DNA of 40,076 nucleotides, from NCBI GenBank assembly GCA_964540655.1, contig CAZINR010000005.1, positions 1 through 40,076 of the forward strand. Reading direction: 5' to 3'. Below the pieces are notes generated by a model. The model had not been told where the DNA came from, searched no databases, and saw only the letters and a list, made by a program, of their open reading frames with translations. Both the position numbers and the translations under genes were made by a program. Shown one piece after another: positions 6,631-14,218 of the stretch. The number at the start of each line of letters is the position of its first letter. Position 1 is the stretch's first letter. This DNA comes from CAZQBY01 sp964540655. GTDB lineage: Archaea; Altiarchaeota; Altiarchaeia; JAFGQM01.

Positions 6631-7737
6631 ATGTCCCCAGAAGCTCGTAGAAGGCCACAAGGATCGCATCCAGAGCGTATGCTGGGGACTGTTCTGAATG
6701 TCAGACGTCCTGAAGAGCGCAAACGGCAAGCCCGCGAGCTCATAGGACGGATTGAAGGGCATGAGAATAGGGGGCAGATAGAAAGAGAACATGGGGCTGA
6801 GATGGAGCTTCTTCGGATGCATGCCCGGGAGGAGCTGCCCACTTATCAGCAATTGCTTTCTGTTCAGCCAGTAAGAGACCGACTACTTAGTGAATTCCGC
6901 CATGATCAGGGCATAGGCCGAGATGAGTCAGATCCAGAGCCGCATGTGTTCCAAAGCTGGCTGTATGAGAGGCATTTTGTAAGAGATCCCCCAGCAATCA
7001 GCCCAGAAGGAGACTGGAGGCCTGAGGCTCCTACGGAGACAGACATACGTCCGCCGGAAACAAGGAGGGAGCGCGAGCCTGAACCACCTGCGCCGGAACC
7101 GAGATCAGCGGAGCAACCCCCTGCCCGGAGACCAGAACCAAGGCAAGGAGGCCCAAGAGGAAACATAAACCGTTGGCTAGAAGGCGTAGAAGATGTACAG
7201 CCGACAGAATTCTGGCAAGAGGCACACCGCGCTTATCAGAGGGCAAACAGGAGGAGAGCGGGATCCGATGAACAAGTCGCGAGGTTTCTGTGGAGCGGGC
7301 GGGAAGGCGTCACGCCCGGATTAATCGCATCAAGAATCAGGCTAAGAAGAACGCAGGCCGAGCTTCGCGAGGCTCGGAGAGCAGGCACCGAAACCGGCCC
7401 GCTAGAGCAAAGAGTAGCCGCTTTGGAGGAACATATGAACCAAGCGGCTCAGCAGCTCCAGGAGCGGGGCGGCAGGGATGAGGTCTCTGAGAGGATAAGG
7501 GAGCGCGATGCCATGATAGCTGCCATTGAGAGAGATCCCAATCTTACGAGATGGCAGAAGAGGCGAGCCAAGGCAAGGCTGCTCAACGCAGAGAGGGAAG
7601 CTGGCGCAGGCGAGAGGTTCGGCGCCGGCACCAGGGGCTTCAGCCTGGGCATATTGAGCATGGGTGGGACGGCCGTCCTTTTGATAGTACTGGCGCTGGT
7701 GGCTTGGCTCGTGCTCAACATGTTCAAGTTCATCTAG
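6631..7737 (+). CDS. Charged, Arg-rich protein with C-terminal TM helix, unknown function
   Basis: 368 aa. The N-terminal half is Arg/Glu-rich and helical. A Pro/Glu/Arg-rich linker runs from about 127 to 180 (repeated PEP/EPEP/RPEPR units), followed by a second helical region with a coiled-coil stretch (RTQAELREARRAGTETG) and a final hydrophobic helix (LLIVLALVAWLVLNMF) at the very C-terminus, again a tail anchor. Codon choice differs from neighbours, with more A/T third positions, so it may be a recent acquisition. Its stop overlaps the convergent lonB stop by 4 nt. The same tail-anchored topology as the preceding gene may mean related roles, but no sequence similarity is evident. Confidence 0.6.
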   Translation: MSPEARRRPQGSHPERMLGTVLNVRRPEERKRQARELIGRIEGHENRGQIEREHGAEMELLRMHAREELPTYQQLLSVQPVRDRLLSEFRHDQGIGRDESDPEPHVFQSWLYERHFVRDPPAISPEGDWRPEAPTETDIRPPETRREREPEPPAPEPRSAEQPPARRPEPRQGGPRGNINRWLEGVEDVQPTEFWQEAHRAYQRANRRRAGSDEQVARFLWSGREGVTPGLIASRIRLRRTQAELREARRAGTETGPLEQRVAALEEHMNQAAQQLQERGGRDEVSERIRERDAMIAAIERDPNLTRWQKRRAKARLLNAEREAGAGERFGAGTRGFSLGILSMGGTAVLLIVLALVAWLVLNMFKFI

Positions 7738-10700
7738 AGCTTCTTCAATATCCTCTTTCTACCCTTCACCGCGCTCTTGAGGACGTCCCGTATAGTCTCG
7801 GCGTAGATCACCTTTATCTCCTTCTCCTTCTCGGCCGGGAGAATCAAGTCGCCCTTGTTGGCCTTGGGGACAATGACCTCTTTGAGTCCCGCCTCTATGG
7901 CCGCCTCGACCTTGGGGGTTATGCCGCCCACCGGCAATACCTCGCCCCTCACGTCTATCGAGCCTGTCATCGCCACGCTCTGCTTGATTGGCACCTTCTC
8001 CAGGGCGGACAGCGCGGCCACGGCCACGCTCACAGAAGCGGAGTCGCCCTCCACGCCCTCGTAGGTCTGGAGGAACTGCACGTGTATGTCGTAATCCTTG
8101 ATGTTCTTGCCCACGTGCTTCTTGACTATGGCGGAGACGTTGTGCACGGCTTCCTTGGCTATGTCTCCCAGCCGGCCCGTGACTATGACTTTCCCCTCGC
8201 TCCGGCTCTCGGCCGATGTGACCTCCGAGACTATGGGCAGGACTATGCCGCCGTTGCCTATGACCGCCAGCCCGTTCACCCTGCCTATCTCCTCGCCCTT
8301 GGTCCGTATGACCTCGTACTCGCGCCTGCGCTCGACGTACTTGTCGGCAGCCTGCTCTTCCAGCGTGCTGGACGCTTTCAGCGAGTCCTTGACGTCCTGC
8401 CTCGTCACATGCTTGTGCTTCCTCTCCACGGCCAGGTCTCCCGCCGCCCTGATGAGGCCTCCCAGCTCCCTGAGCCTCAAGGTCAAGCGGCCCTTGCGGC
8501 CCGCCCTCCTCTTGGACGCTATTAGTATCTCCTCGAGAGCATCGCGCTCGAAGTGGGGTATCTTCTTGTCCTTAGTCACCTCCTGGGCCACGAACTGGAC
8601 CAGCTTCTTCCTCTCCTCCTCGCTGTCCGGGACGGAGTTGTTCATGTAGACCTCGTAGCCGTATCCCTGTATCCTCGACCTCAGGGCAGGGTGCAGCTGC
8701 TTCAGGACCTCGGCGTTGCCTGCGGCCACCAGCACGAAATCGCATGGCACGGGCTCTGTCACCACCATCGCCCCGGAGGACATCTCGCTCCGGCCGGTGA
8801 TGTGCATCTGACGGTTCTGCATGGCCGTCAGCAAATCGTGCTGCACCTTCAAGTCAAGAGTGCCTATCTCGTCTATGAACAGAACGCCCTTGTTGGCCTT
8901 GTGTATAAGGCCGGGCAGGACCCTCATATGGGCCGGGGTGCCCAGACCGCCTGAATTGGCAGCGAGGACATTATTGGCAAAGAGATTCCCGGACTCGGTC
9001 GTGATGTTGTATATCTTTCCAGTGTACTCGATTCGGTTTGTTGGAAAGCTGACATTGCCGCCGTCCGTCAGCAGCTGGAATTTCGAGAAGGGCACTCTGA
9101 GTGTCGCCGAGATATTCTCCAGAGATGTGTCAAGGGAAAGCAACTTTCTGAATCTGGAAACCTTCCGTCCGGCCATATCCTTGGCCGCCTTTTCTATCCT
9201 GGCTTTCTTTGAGTCTGAGTATCTTATCGGAATCAGCTGCTTGAAGCGCAGGAAGTTGTCGAAGTCTTTCGCAATAAGCAATTTCCAGAGGTACCTCCCG
9301 GGCCTGAACTCGTTCTCGCATATCGAGGTACATCGAATGCCATATGAGTTGAGGAAGTCCTCGACTTGTGTTAGGAATCTAAGCCTGTTCTCCCTTAAGC
9401 GGTAAGAGCCGGCCATGGGGACATTGAATGTATTGAGGTATGTGGTGAATTTTGGCGAACACAACTCGCTGCCGAAGAATGCGCCGAAGAACTCCAGCTT
9501 TGCCTTCTCTCGCGCATAAATCCAAGAGGGTATTTCCATCTCTTGCTCCTTGCTGCCGACCGGTGCCCCGAGAGCCACAAAGAACCTCACGACATTGCGG
9601 TTGGCGTTCCGGAGAACGCGCGTCGTGTGGTGGATTCCCCCAACGCGAGTATCGAAATTGTTGGATATCGCCCTGCCAAAGAGACTCGTCAGGTCCTGTT
9701 TGAACTGCTTCAAGGATTCGGCCTCGCCCGAAGACAAGAAGATGCCATTCAGATTGTAGAAGACCCCACCGTCGCCGAACAGCGCGCCGAGGATTCTGGC
9801 AGCCAGAGGAGCCTTCTTATGTGAGGGTGACAGGGGAAGGAGACCCCTCTCCTCCAGCCATTCGATTGTCCTGACGGCATGGGGCTTGTGCTTCCCGTTG
9901 TGCCACCAGCGCACCCTGCCCTCCGGCTGACCCAACATCCTGGCCAGCCTCTTGTAGCCGAGAGCCGGGTTCTCCGCGCGCAGATTAAGGAACTCGTAAT
10001 ACTTGAGTGCAGATTCTTGATCCCCCCTCCCATAAGTCTCGATTATGTCGTGTTTGGTTAATATTGGAGCCTCGTTGTAGTGTAAAACCTCCCGACCCTT
10101 CAAAGACCTAGCCTCCCTAAAGTCCGAATCCGCAAAGATTTTGTGCTCCGGCGTGACAATCAGCCTGTCTTCCCCCACTGCGCGCATCTCACCGGAATAG
10201 TCCCTCCTATTGAAGCCAAGCACCCTCACAGGCCTGACCGCTCCGTCCATTAGACCATTGACATATACCTCCTCGTCATCCGGGAGGACCATCGACTCGT
10301 AACCGTCTTCAGCCCTGTCAACCAGGTTCGGGTATTTTTCAAAATAGGAATCTACTAGATCCTTTATGCGCATGGGCTTTGCTCTGCCCTCCGTAGACCT
10401 CAAAAACATGCAGCATTCGCCCAAAAATGTCTGGAGCGGGTCGTGCTTAACGTCCCCGAGCAAGGCGCCCGCATGCGCCCCTGTCGCCTCTATGAACGGC
10501 GGTTTTTTAACACCGGCGTTGTTTATCAGCAGCTTGGGGATTTCCTTCTTCTCCTGCTTGACCAGCTTGGTTGCCAGTATCATGACTGAGACAAGCAGTA
10601 TGCTGACTATCATCTGCGCGGCGATTATGACCGGGTCTATGTCGGTCAGCCAGTGGAGTATCCAGGGGTAGAGCAGCAGGAGGAAAGAGAAGAAAGTCAG

Positions 10701-11111
10701 GAAGAACTTCGAGCTGCCGGCGCTCTGCATCCGGGCCTTAGACATCACCTTCTGCCCGTTGCCCGCTTTGACGACCTTTATCCCCGGGTTGTTCTCGTCC
10801 TCCGGGTTGGGAAGCACAATCACGTCCTGCATCTCCTTCATCGGCAGCAGCTCCGCCATGGCCTGGCCGAGGAGGCTCTTGCCTGTGCCAGGCTCGCCTA
10901 TGAGCAGGACGTTCCTCCTCTGGGCCGAGGCCTTCTTGATTATCTCGACGGCGTCGTCCTGGCCGATTATCTGGTTGGCGAGTATCTGGGGGACGTATAT
11001 CTCCTCTGTGGTCTTGAAATCATCCCACTTCTTGAGCTTGAGGGCGTCCTTCTTCTTGGTTTTTTTGCTGCCCTTCCCGTCCTCTTTGGTTTTTTTGTCC
11101 TCTTCCGCCAT
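7734..11111 (-). CDS. lonB: Membrane-anchored ATP-dependent protease LonB, interrupted by an intein
   Basis: 1125-aa precursor; about 635 aa after removal of the intein. The AAA module has Walker A at 72-79 (GEPGTGKS) and Walker B at 742-749 (GVLFIDEI). Between them lie two TM helices (about 135-155 and 160-182), the hallmark of archaeal LonB, which hangs the protease ring on the inner face of the membrane. The C-terminal protease domain shows the Ser-Lys dyad: S1024 in EGDSAS and K1067 in GGITPK. The Lys-rich N-terminus (KKTKKKD) is unusual in using AAA runs. LonB degrades unfolded and regulatory membrane or cytosolic proteins. The divergent tRNA methyltransferase starts only 6 nt away, so each promoter must lie inside the other gene. 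Confidence 0.93.
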   Translation of the reverse strand: MAEEDKKTKEDGKGSKKTKKKDALKLKKWDDFKTTEEIYVPQILANQIIGQDDAVEIIKKASAQRRNVLLIGEPGTGKSLLGQAMAELLPMKEMQDVIVLPNPEDENNPGIKVVKAGNGQKVMSKARMQSAGSSKFFLTFFSFLLLLYPWILHWLTDIDPVIIAAQMIVSILLVSVMILATKLVKQEKKEIPKLLINNAGVKKPPFIEATGAHAGALLGDVKHDPLQTFLGECCMFLRSTEGRAKPMRIKDLVDSYFEKYPNLVDRAEDGYESMVLPDDEEVYVNGLMDGAVRPVRVLGFNRRDYSGEMRAVGEDRLIVTPEHKIFADSDFREARSLKGREVLHYNEAPILTKHDIIETYGRGDQESALKYYEFLNLRAENPALGYKRLARMLGQPEGRVRWWHNGKHKPHAVRTIEWLEERGLLPLSPSHKKAPLAARILGALFGDGGVFYNLNGIFLSSGEAESLKQFKQDLTSLFGRAISNNFDTRVGGIHHTTRVLRNANRNVVRFFVALGAPVGSKEQEMEIPSWIYAREKAKLEFFGAFFGSELCSPKFTTYLNTFNVPMAGSYRLRENRLRFLTQVEDFLNSYGIRCTSICENEFRPGRYLWKLLIAKDFDNFLRFKQLIPIRYSDSKKARIEKAAKDMAGRKVSRFRKLLSLDTSLENISATLRVPFSKFQLLTDGGNVSFPTNRIEYTGKIYNITTESGNLFANNVLAANSGGLGTPAHMRVLPGLIHKANKGVLFIDEIGTLDLKVQHDLLTAMQNRQMHITGRSEMSSGAMVVTEPVPCDFVLVAAGNAEVLKQLHPALRSRIQGYGYEVYMNNSVPDSEEERKKLVQFVAQEVTKDKKIPHFERDALEEILIASKRRAGRKGRLTLRLRELGGLIRAAGDLAVERKHKHVTRQDVKDSLKASSTLEEQAADKYVERRREYEVIRTKGEEIGRVNGLAVIGNGGIVLPIVSEVTSAESRSEGKVIVTGRLGDIAKEAVHNVSAIVKKHVGKNIKDYDIHVQFLQTYEGVEGDSASVSVAVAALSALEKVPIKQSVAMTGSIDVRGEVLPVGGITPKVEAAIEAGLKEVIVPKANKGDLILPAEKEKEIKVIYAETIRDVLKSAVKGRKRILKKL
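8955..10430 (-). mobile_element. LAGLIDADG intein inside lonB
   Basis: The conserved Lon sequence HDPLQ / SGGLGTPAH is split by about 492 residues (228-719). Splicing-domain features: block A-like segment C-M-F-L-R-S-T-x5-P-M-R-I-K-D-L-V-D near 234-253, block B-like VTPEHKIF at 319-326, and block F/G KIYNITTESGNLFANNVLAAN with terminal Asn719 and +1 Ser720. Residues 440-449 (ILGALFGDGG) and 541-550 (FFGAFFGSEL) are the two LAGLIDADG helices of a homing endonuclease. The second has Ser-Glu where Asp-Gly is usual. The penultimate residue is Ala, not His. The N-terminal boundary is uncertain: Thr228 would restore the Lon consensus exactly, whereas a Cys nucleophile (233 or 234) would leave five or six extra residues in the extein. 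Confidence 0.88.
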
Positions 11112-11117
11112 TATAGC

Positions 11118-12161
11118 ATGATCGTATTCCGCCTGTCCGGAGAGAGCCGCAGCCTCCCCGCGGACGAAATCAGGGCCCTTTACGAGGCCTATGATGCTGA
11201 TTTGGACATCATGGAGCGCGCGGACCGGCTAATCCTCGTCAGGAAAGACCTCGACCCCCGCATCCTCTCCCGGCTCGCCTTCACTCATGAGTTCTATTAC
11301 GTGGAGAGGGTCGCAGACATGAAGAGTCTGGACCGGGTATTATTAGCTCTCGACCTTAAAAAAGCAGAGAGCTTCCGCGTCCGCTGCCTGGGCTTCGAGG
11401 ACAACGCGGCCCAGGAAAGGAAGTCCGGAGAGGTCATATTCGAGGGGAGGAGACTGGCCGTGGACTTGGAGGGCCCTGACCTCACAGTCCATCTCATCAA
11501 AATCAACGAGCGCGTGGCAATCTCGTTCGACAAGCACGAGATAGAGGGCTTCAACGCGCGCGACCCCAACGACCGTCCGTTCTTCCACCCCCTGGCCCTC
11601 AACCCCAAGCTTGCGCGCGCCATGCTGAACCTGGCCCGGCTCAAAGAGGGCGACCGGGTGCTGGACCCGTTCTGCGGCTCAGGCTCGATACTGATAGAAG
11701 CGGGGCTGATGGGCATGGATGCCTTCGGAACCGACAGGGACCGCGAGATGCTCTGGGGCTGCAGGGAGAACCTGGGCTACTACGGCGTGGAGGCTACCCT
11801 AGGCGAGGGCGACGCTACAGACATAAGGCTCGAGGAGATGGATGCCATAGTCACCGACCCGCCTTACGCGCGCGCAAGCAAGATGTTCGAGAGAGGGCTG
11901 GACCAGCTCTATTCCGAGTTCCTGGCCTCAGCTTACAAGGCTCTGAAGGCGGGCGGATTTTTGGTCCTCTCAGTGCCGCAGGGGGCAACCCTCGCATATG
12001 CGATTGTTGGCCGGAGAGGCCAACAAGACACTTCACTTCGACAAGGGGCGGGGCGAAGAAGTGAAGGTCCGAGGGCGGGTTTCGAGATGGTGAGCGAGTG
12101 CTCGATGTACGTCCACAAATCGCTGACGCGGAGGATTGTCGTCTTGAGGAAGAAGGCCTAG
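11118..12161 (+). CDS. tRNA (guanine10-N2)-methyltransferase, Trm-G10/Trm11 family
   Basis: 347 aa from ATG 11118. The frame is open upstream across lonB, but the N-terminus MIVFRLSGESRSLPADEIRA is the normal beginning of this family (THUMP-like substrate-binding half). The Rossmann methyltransferase half has the SAM motif VLDPFCGSGSILIEAG, the strand DAFGTDRD, and the catalytic signature TDPPYAR (DPPY) used for N2-guanine methylation. C-terminal YVHKSLTRRIVVL is also conserved in the family. It modifies G10 of tRNA to m2G/m2,2G. Between the strand FLVLSVPQ and the conserved tail sits an unusual stretch of about 25 residues encoded by three consecutive DNA inverted repeats (separate entry), likely an insertion. 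Confidence 0.88.
   Translation: MIVFRLSGESRSLPADEIRALYEAYDADLDIMERADRLILVRKDLDPRILSRLAFTHEFYYVERVADMKSLDRVLLALDLKKAESFRVRCLGFEDNAAQERKSGEVIFEGRRLAVDLEGPDLTVHLIKINERVAISFDKHEIEGFNARDPNDRPFFHPLALNPKLARAMLNLARLKEGDRVLDPFCGSGSILIEAGLMGMDAFGTDRDREMLWGCRENLGYYGVEATLGEGDATDIRLEEMDAIVTDPPYARASKMFERGLDQLYSEFLASAYKALKAGGFLVLSVPQGATLAYAIVGRRGQQDTSLRQGAGRRSEGPRAGFEMVSECSMYVHKSLTRRIVVLRKKA
11992..12066. repeat. In-frame block of three tandem inverted repeats within the tRNA methyltransferase gene
   Basis: A 75-nt (25-codon) block contains three adjacent perfect inverted repeats: the 12-bp palindrome TCGCATATGCGA at 11992-12003; a 9-bp stem 12004-12012/12018-12026 (TTGTTGGCC with loop GGAGA); and a 9-bp stem 12031-12039/12058-12066 (CTTCACTTC) with an 18-nt loop. 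The encoded peptide is low-complexity and Arg/Gln/Gly-rich, and lies in a loop before the conserved C-terminal motif. The first palindrome recurs at 4986-4997 and 28411-28422. The pattern resembles in-frame palindromic elements known from some bacteria. Confidence 0.6.
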
Positions 12162-12949
12162 TCGTCATGCAGCAGCTCCACGTTGACACCGTGCTTCTCC
12201 AGCACATCGTCCAACTCCTGGTTCTTCGCCCCCGTATTGTTGAGCCTGATGCCTGAGTGCTCTCCATCGTCCATCCGCCGAAACTCCAGTCGGGGGCCAT
12301 AGACGCTTGGGTCCGTCACCACCGCTATTTCGCTGCCGGCCATCTTCATCATGTCGGGCAGGCCGTCGGCGGGGACGAGCATTATGTGCCCTTCTTTACC
12401 GCCCAGCTCCGCCCCATCCCGGCAAGGGCGAACTATGAACCTTCTGCCCTCAAAAGGGAAGGTCAGGTGTTCCGGGTTCCTGGCATCGAACTTTTCCATG
12501 CGCTTGCCGCGGACCTTAGAGCCTGCCTCAAGGGTCCCTATCCTCTCGATGGCCTCCCGGTCTCCGCGAGAAACCGCGCGCTTCAGGGCCATCTGATACC
12601 CGTCTCTCGAGACGCAATAGGCGACTATATGTGGATATCCTCTGTGCCCCTTCTCCCTCGCAGCGAAGACCACCCTAAGATTCGGGCTGCCCCTCAGATG
12701 GTGCTGTATGCTCCTGATGTGCTCCTTGACGCGGGAGTGGGGCGGGACAGCGAACAAGTCCGTAGGCGCGAACTCCTGGGCGAGCAGTATGCCGGGGCGC
12801 TTGCCCATGCGCTTCACGAAGGGAGCGACCGCCTCGGAGGCCAGTTTCTTGACTCCGTCTATGTGCCGGTTGGCGCAGACTATCGTCACCGGCTCCTTTG
12901 TCCGCTTTTTTCCGGTTTTCCTTCGCGCGCTTCCCCCGGGCATGTCCAT
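12158..12949 (-). CDS. Hypothetical protein, possibly a divergent nitrilase-superfamily (CN hydrolase) member
   Basis: 263 aa with a basic N-terminus. I do not recognise it outright. The order of an acidic strand end (ILLAQEFAPTDLF, E59), a lysine after a strand (YQMALKR, K123), and a cysteine at a strand end followed by a hydrophobic strand ending in Pro-Ala (FIVRPCRDGAELGG, C176, then HIMLVPADGLP) parallels the Glu-Lys-Cys triad layout of nitrilases. The spacing is plausible, but typical context residues such as PE and CYD are missing, so this is a suggestion only. An alternative start is Met3 (12943). The gene overlaps the convergent methyltransferase gene by 4 nt and is divergent from agmatinase, whose substrate is also an amide-like C-N compound. 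Confidence 0.55.
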   Translation of the reverse strand: MDMPGGSARRKTGKKRTKEPVTIVCANRHIDGVKKLASEAVAPFVKRMGKRPGILLAQEFAPTDLFAVPPHSRVKEHIRSIQHHLRGSPNLRVVFAAREKGHRGYPHIVAYCVSRDGYQMALKRAVSRGDREAIERIGTLEAGSKVRGKRMEKFDARNPEHLTFPFEGRRFIVRPCRDGAELGGKEGHIMLVPADGLPDMMKMAGSEIAVVTDPSVYGPRLEFRRMDDGEHSGIRLNNTGAKNQELDDVLEKHGVNVELLHDD

Positions 12950-13005
12950 ATATTAAGGCAAAAACTTCAAAAACGCTTTATTTCCAGTTAGCTTCAAAAA
13001 CCATC

Positions 13006-13794
13006 ATGGATTTTTACACGGACAGGAATCTCATCCTCGAATCCAACTGCGGCTTTGAAGACGCCGAGTTCGCAATCCTGGGCGTTCCGTTCGACTCCAC
13101 CTGCTCCTACCGCCCCGGCGCGCGCTTCGGGCCGCTGGCGATAAGGAGGGAATTCCTGGAGCTGGACAAGCCGGACTCGTTCTTCAAGCGGAAGCTCTAC
13201 GACCTGGGCAACGTCAACGTCGTCCACGGCAATCTCCAGGAGACCAACCGCCGGGTCGAGGAGACCTGGCAGAAGGCGCTGGAGAAGAATCCGGGCGCCA
13301 TCCCCATAACCCTGGGCGGGGAGCACTCCGTCTCCTACTCACCCATAAAGGCGCTCAGCGAGAAGCATAACGGCCTCCAGGTCCTGCACCTGGACGCGCA
13401 CCCTGATCTGATGGACGAGTATCTCGGGGAAAAATGGTCGCACGCTACTGTCATGAGGCGCGCGCAGGAGCTGGGAGTGGACATAGTGCAGGCAGGCGTG
13501 AGGACAGGCACCGAAGAGGAGAAGAAGCTCGGCAAGGCCCTCAAGAAGACCCTAGAGCCGGGACTGAAGACCTACGTCAGCGTGGACATGGACGTCCTGG
13601 AGCCGGGACACTGCCCCGGGGTCGGGACGCCGGAGCCGGGCGGACTCATAATCCAGGAGGTGCTGGAAATACTAAAGCCTGTTAAGAACCTCGCCGGCTT
13701 CGATATAGTCGAGGTCAGCCCGCCCTACGACGCGGGCGGCGTCACGGCCGTCACGGCGGCAAAGATTATGCTCGAGCTCATGCTTCAGAAGTGA
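13006..13794 (+). CDS. speB: Agmatinase-like ureohydrolase
   Basis: 262 aa from ATG 13006; an open extension upstream overlaps the divergent gene's promoter and lacks family similarity. Metal-binding motifs of the arginase/agmatinase family are in order: GGEHSVSY (His), LHLDAHPDLMDEY (D-x-H-x-D), SVDMDVLEPGHCPGVGTPEPGG (D-x-D) and the late EVSPPYD. N-terminal LGVPFDSTCSYRPGARFGP is typical of agmatinase. The enzyme converts agmatine to putrescine and urea and uses a dinuclear Mn centre. In archaea polyamine supply also supports hypusine-type modification of aIF5A, and an aIF5A gene lies 4 kb downstream, though not in the same operon. A T-rich box near 12978 is centred about 27 nt before the ATG. 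Confidence 0.9.
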   Translation: MDFYTDRNLILESNCGFEDAEFAILGVPFDSTCSYRPGARFGPLAIRREFLELDKPDSFFKRKLYDLGNVNVVHGNLQETNRRVEETWQKALEKNPGAIPITLGGEHSVSYSPIKALSEKHNGLQVLHLDAHPDLMDEYLGEKWSHATVMRRAQELGVDIVQAGVRTGTEEEKKLGKALKKTLEPGLKTYVSVDMDVLEPGHCPGVGTPEPGGLIIQEVLEILKPVKNLAGFDIVEVSPPYDAGGVTAVTAAKIMLELMLQK

Positions 13795-13825
13795 TTAACT
13801 CACCCCGCAAAGAACCTTAAGCCGC

Positions 13826-14176
13826 TTATGATTGGGAATGTTCAAAATCCGATTTACGGAGCCGGAGTTCGGGATGATACCTCAAATCCGTTTTTACGAT
13901 TAACAAATCCCCGTCTACGGAAACGCCAGTTACTTTGCCTGTTACCGGATTTGGACGCTTTATGCTCATGTCAACAACAGTCACGTGCGGTTCGAATTTG
14001 CCGCCAGTAGAGCTTTTTTGATCCCTAAAAAGCACGGTTTCGTGCACCCTGCCCGTGGCCGCGAAGCCTCCGGTTCGTAACCTAAATCGCCCTTTTAGAG
14101 AACCATCCGGGAGAACCCTGCCGCCTACATGCGCCCTTATAGTTCTCATATGCTTTGAGAGATTCCTTGGTGGCAT
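13826..14176 (-). CDS. Hypothetical protein, unknown function
   Basis: 116 aa, basic (many Arg, Lys, His), predicted mostly beta: GGRVLPDGSLKGRFRLRTGG, then VHETVLFRDQ, then HVTVVDMSIKRPNPVTGKVTGVSVDGDLLIVKTDLRY. No cysteines, TM helices or recognisable motif. A second Met at residue 10 (14149) is a possible alternative start. A TATA-like run (TTTATATT on the minus strand, about 14205-14212) precedes the first ATG by roughly 32 nt, in favour of separate transcription from the upstream HerA gene. Base use is somewhat richer in A/T than in neighbouring housekeeping genes, so it may be accessory. Confidence 0.55.
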   Translation of the reverse strand: MPPRNLSKHMRTIRAHVGGRVLPDGSLKGRFRLRTGGFAATGRVHETVLFRDQKSSTGGKFEPHVTVVDMSIKRPNPVTGKVTGVSVDGDLLIVKTDLRYHPELRLRKSDFEHSQS

Positions 14177-14218
14177 TTTAAATCTGTGTTATAGGATGAA
14201 TAAAGAATATAAATTAAA

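Noticed and set aside
10653..11117. N-terminal extension of the tRNA methyltransferase reaching into lonB
   Set aside because: It runs antisense through the LonB N-terminus; the family N-terminus begins at 11118.
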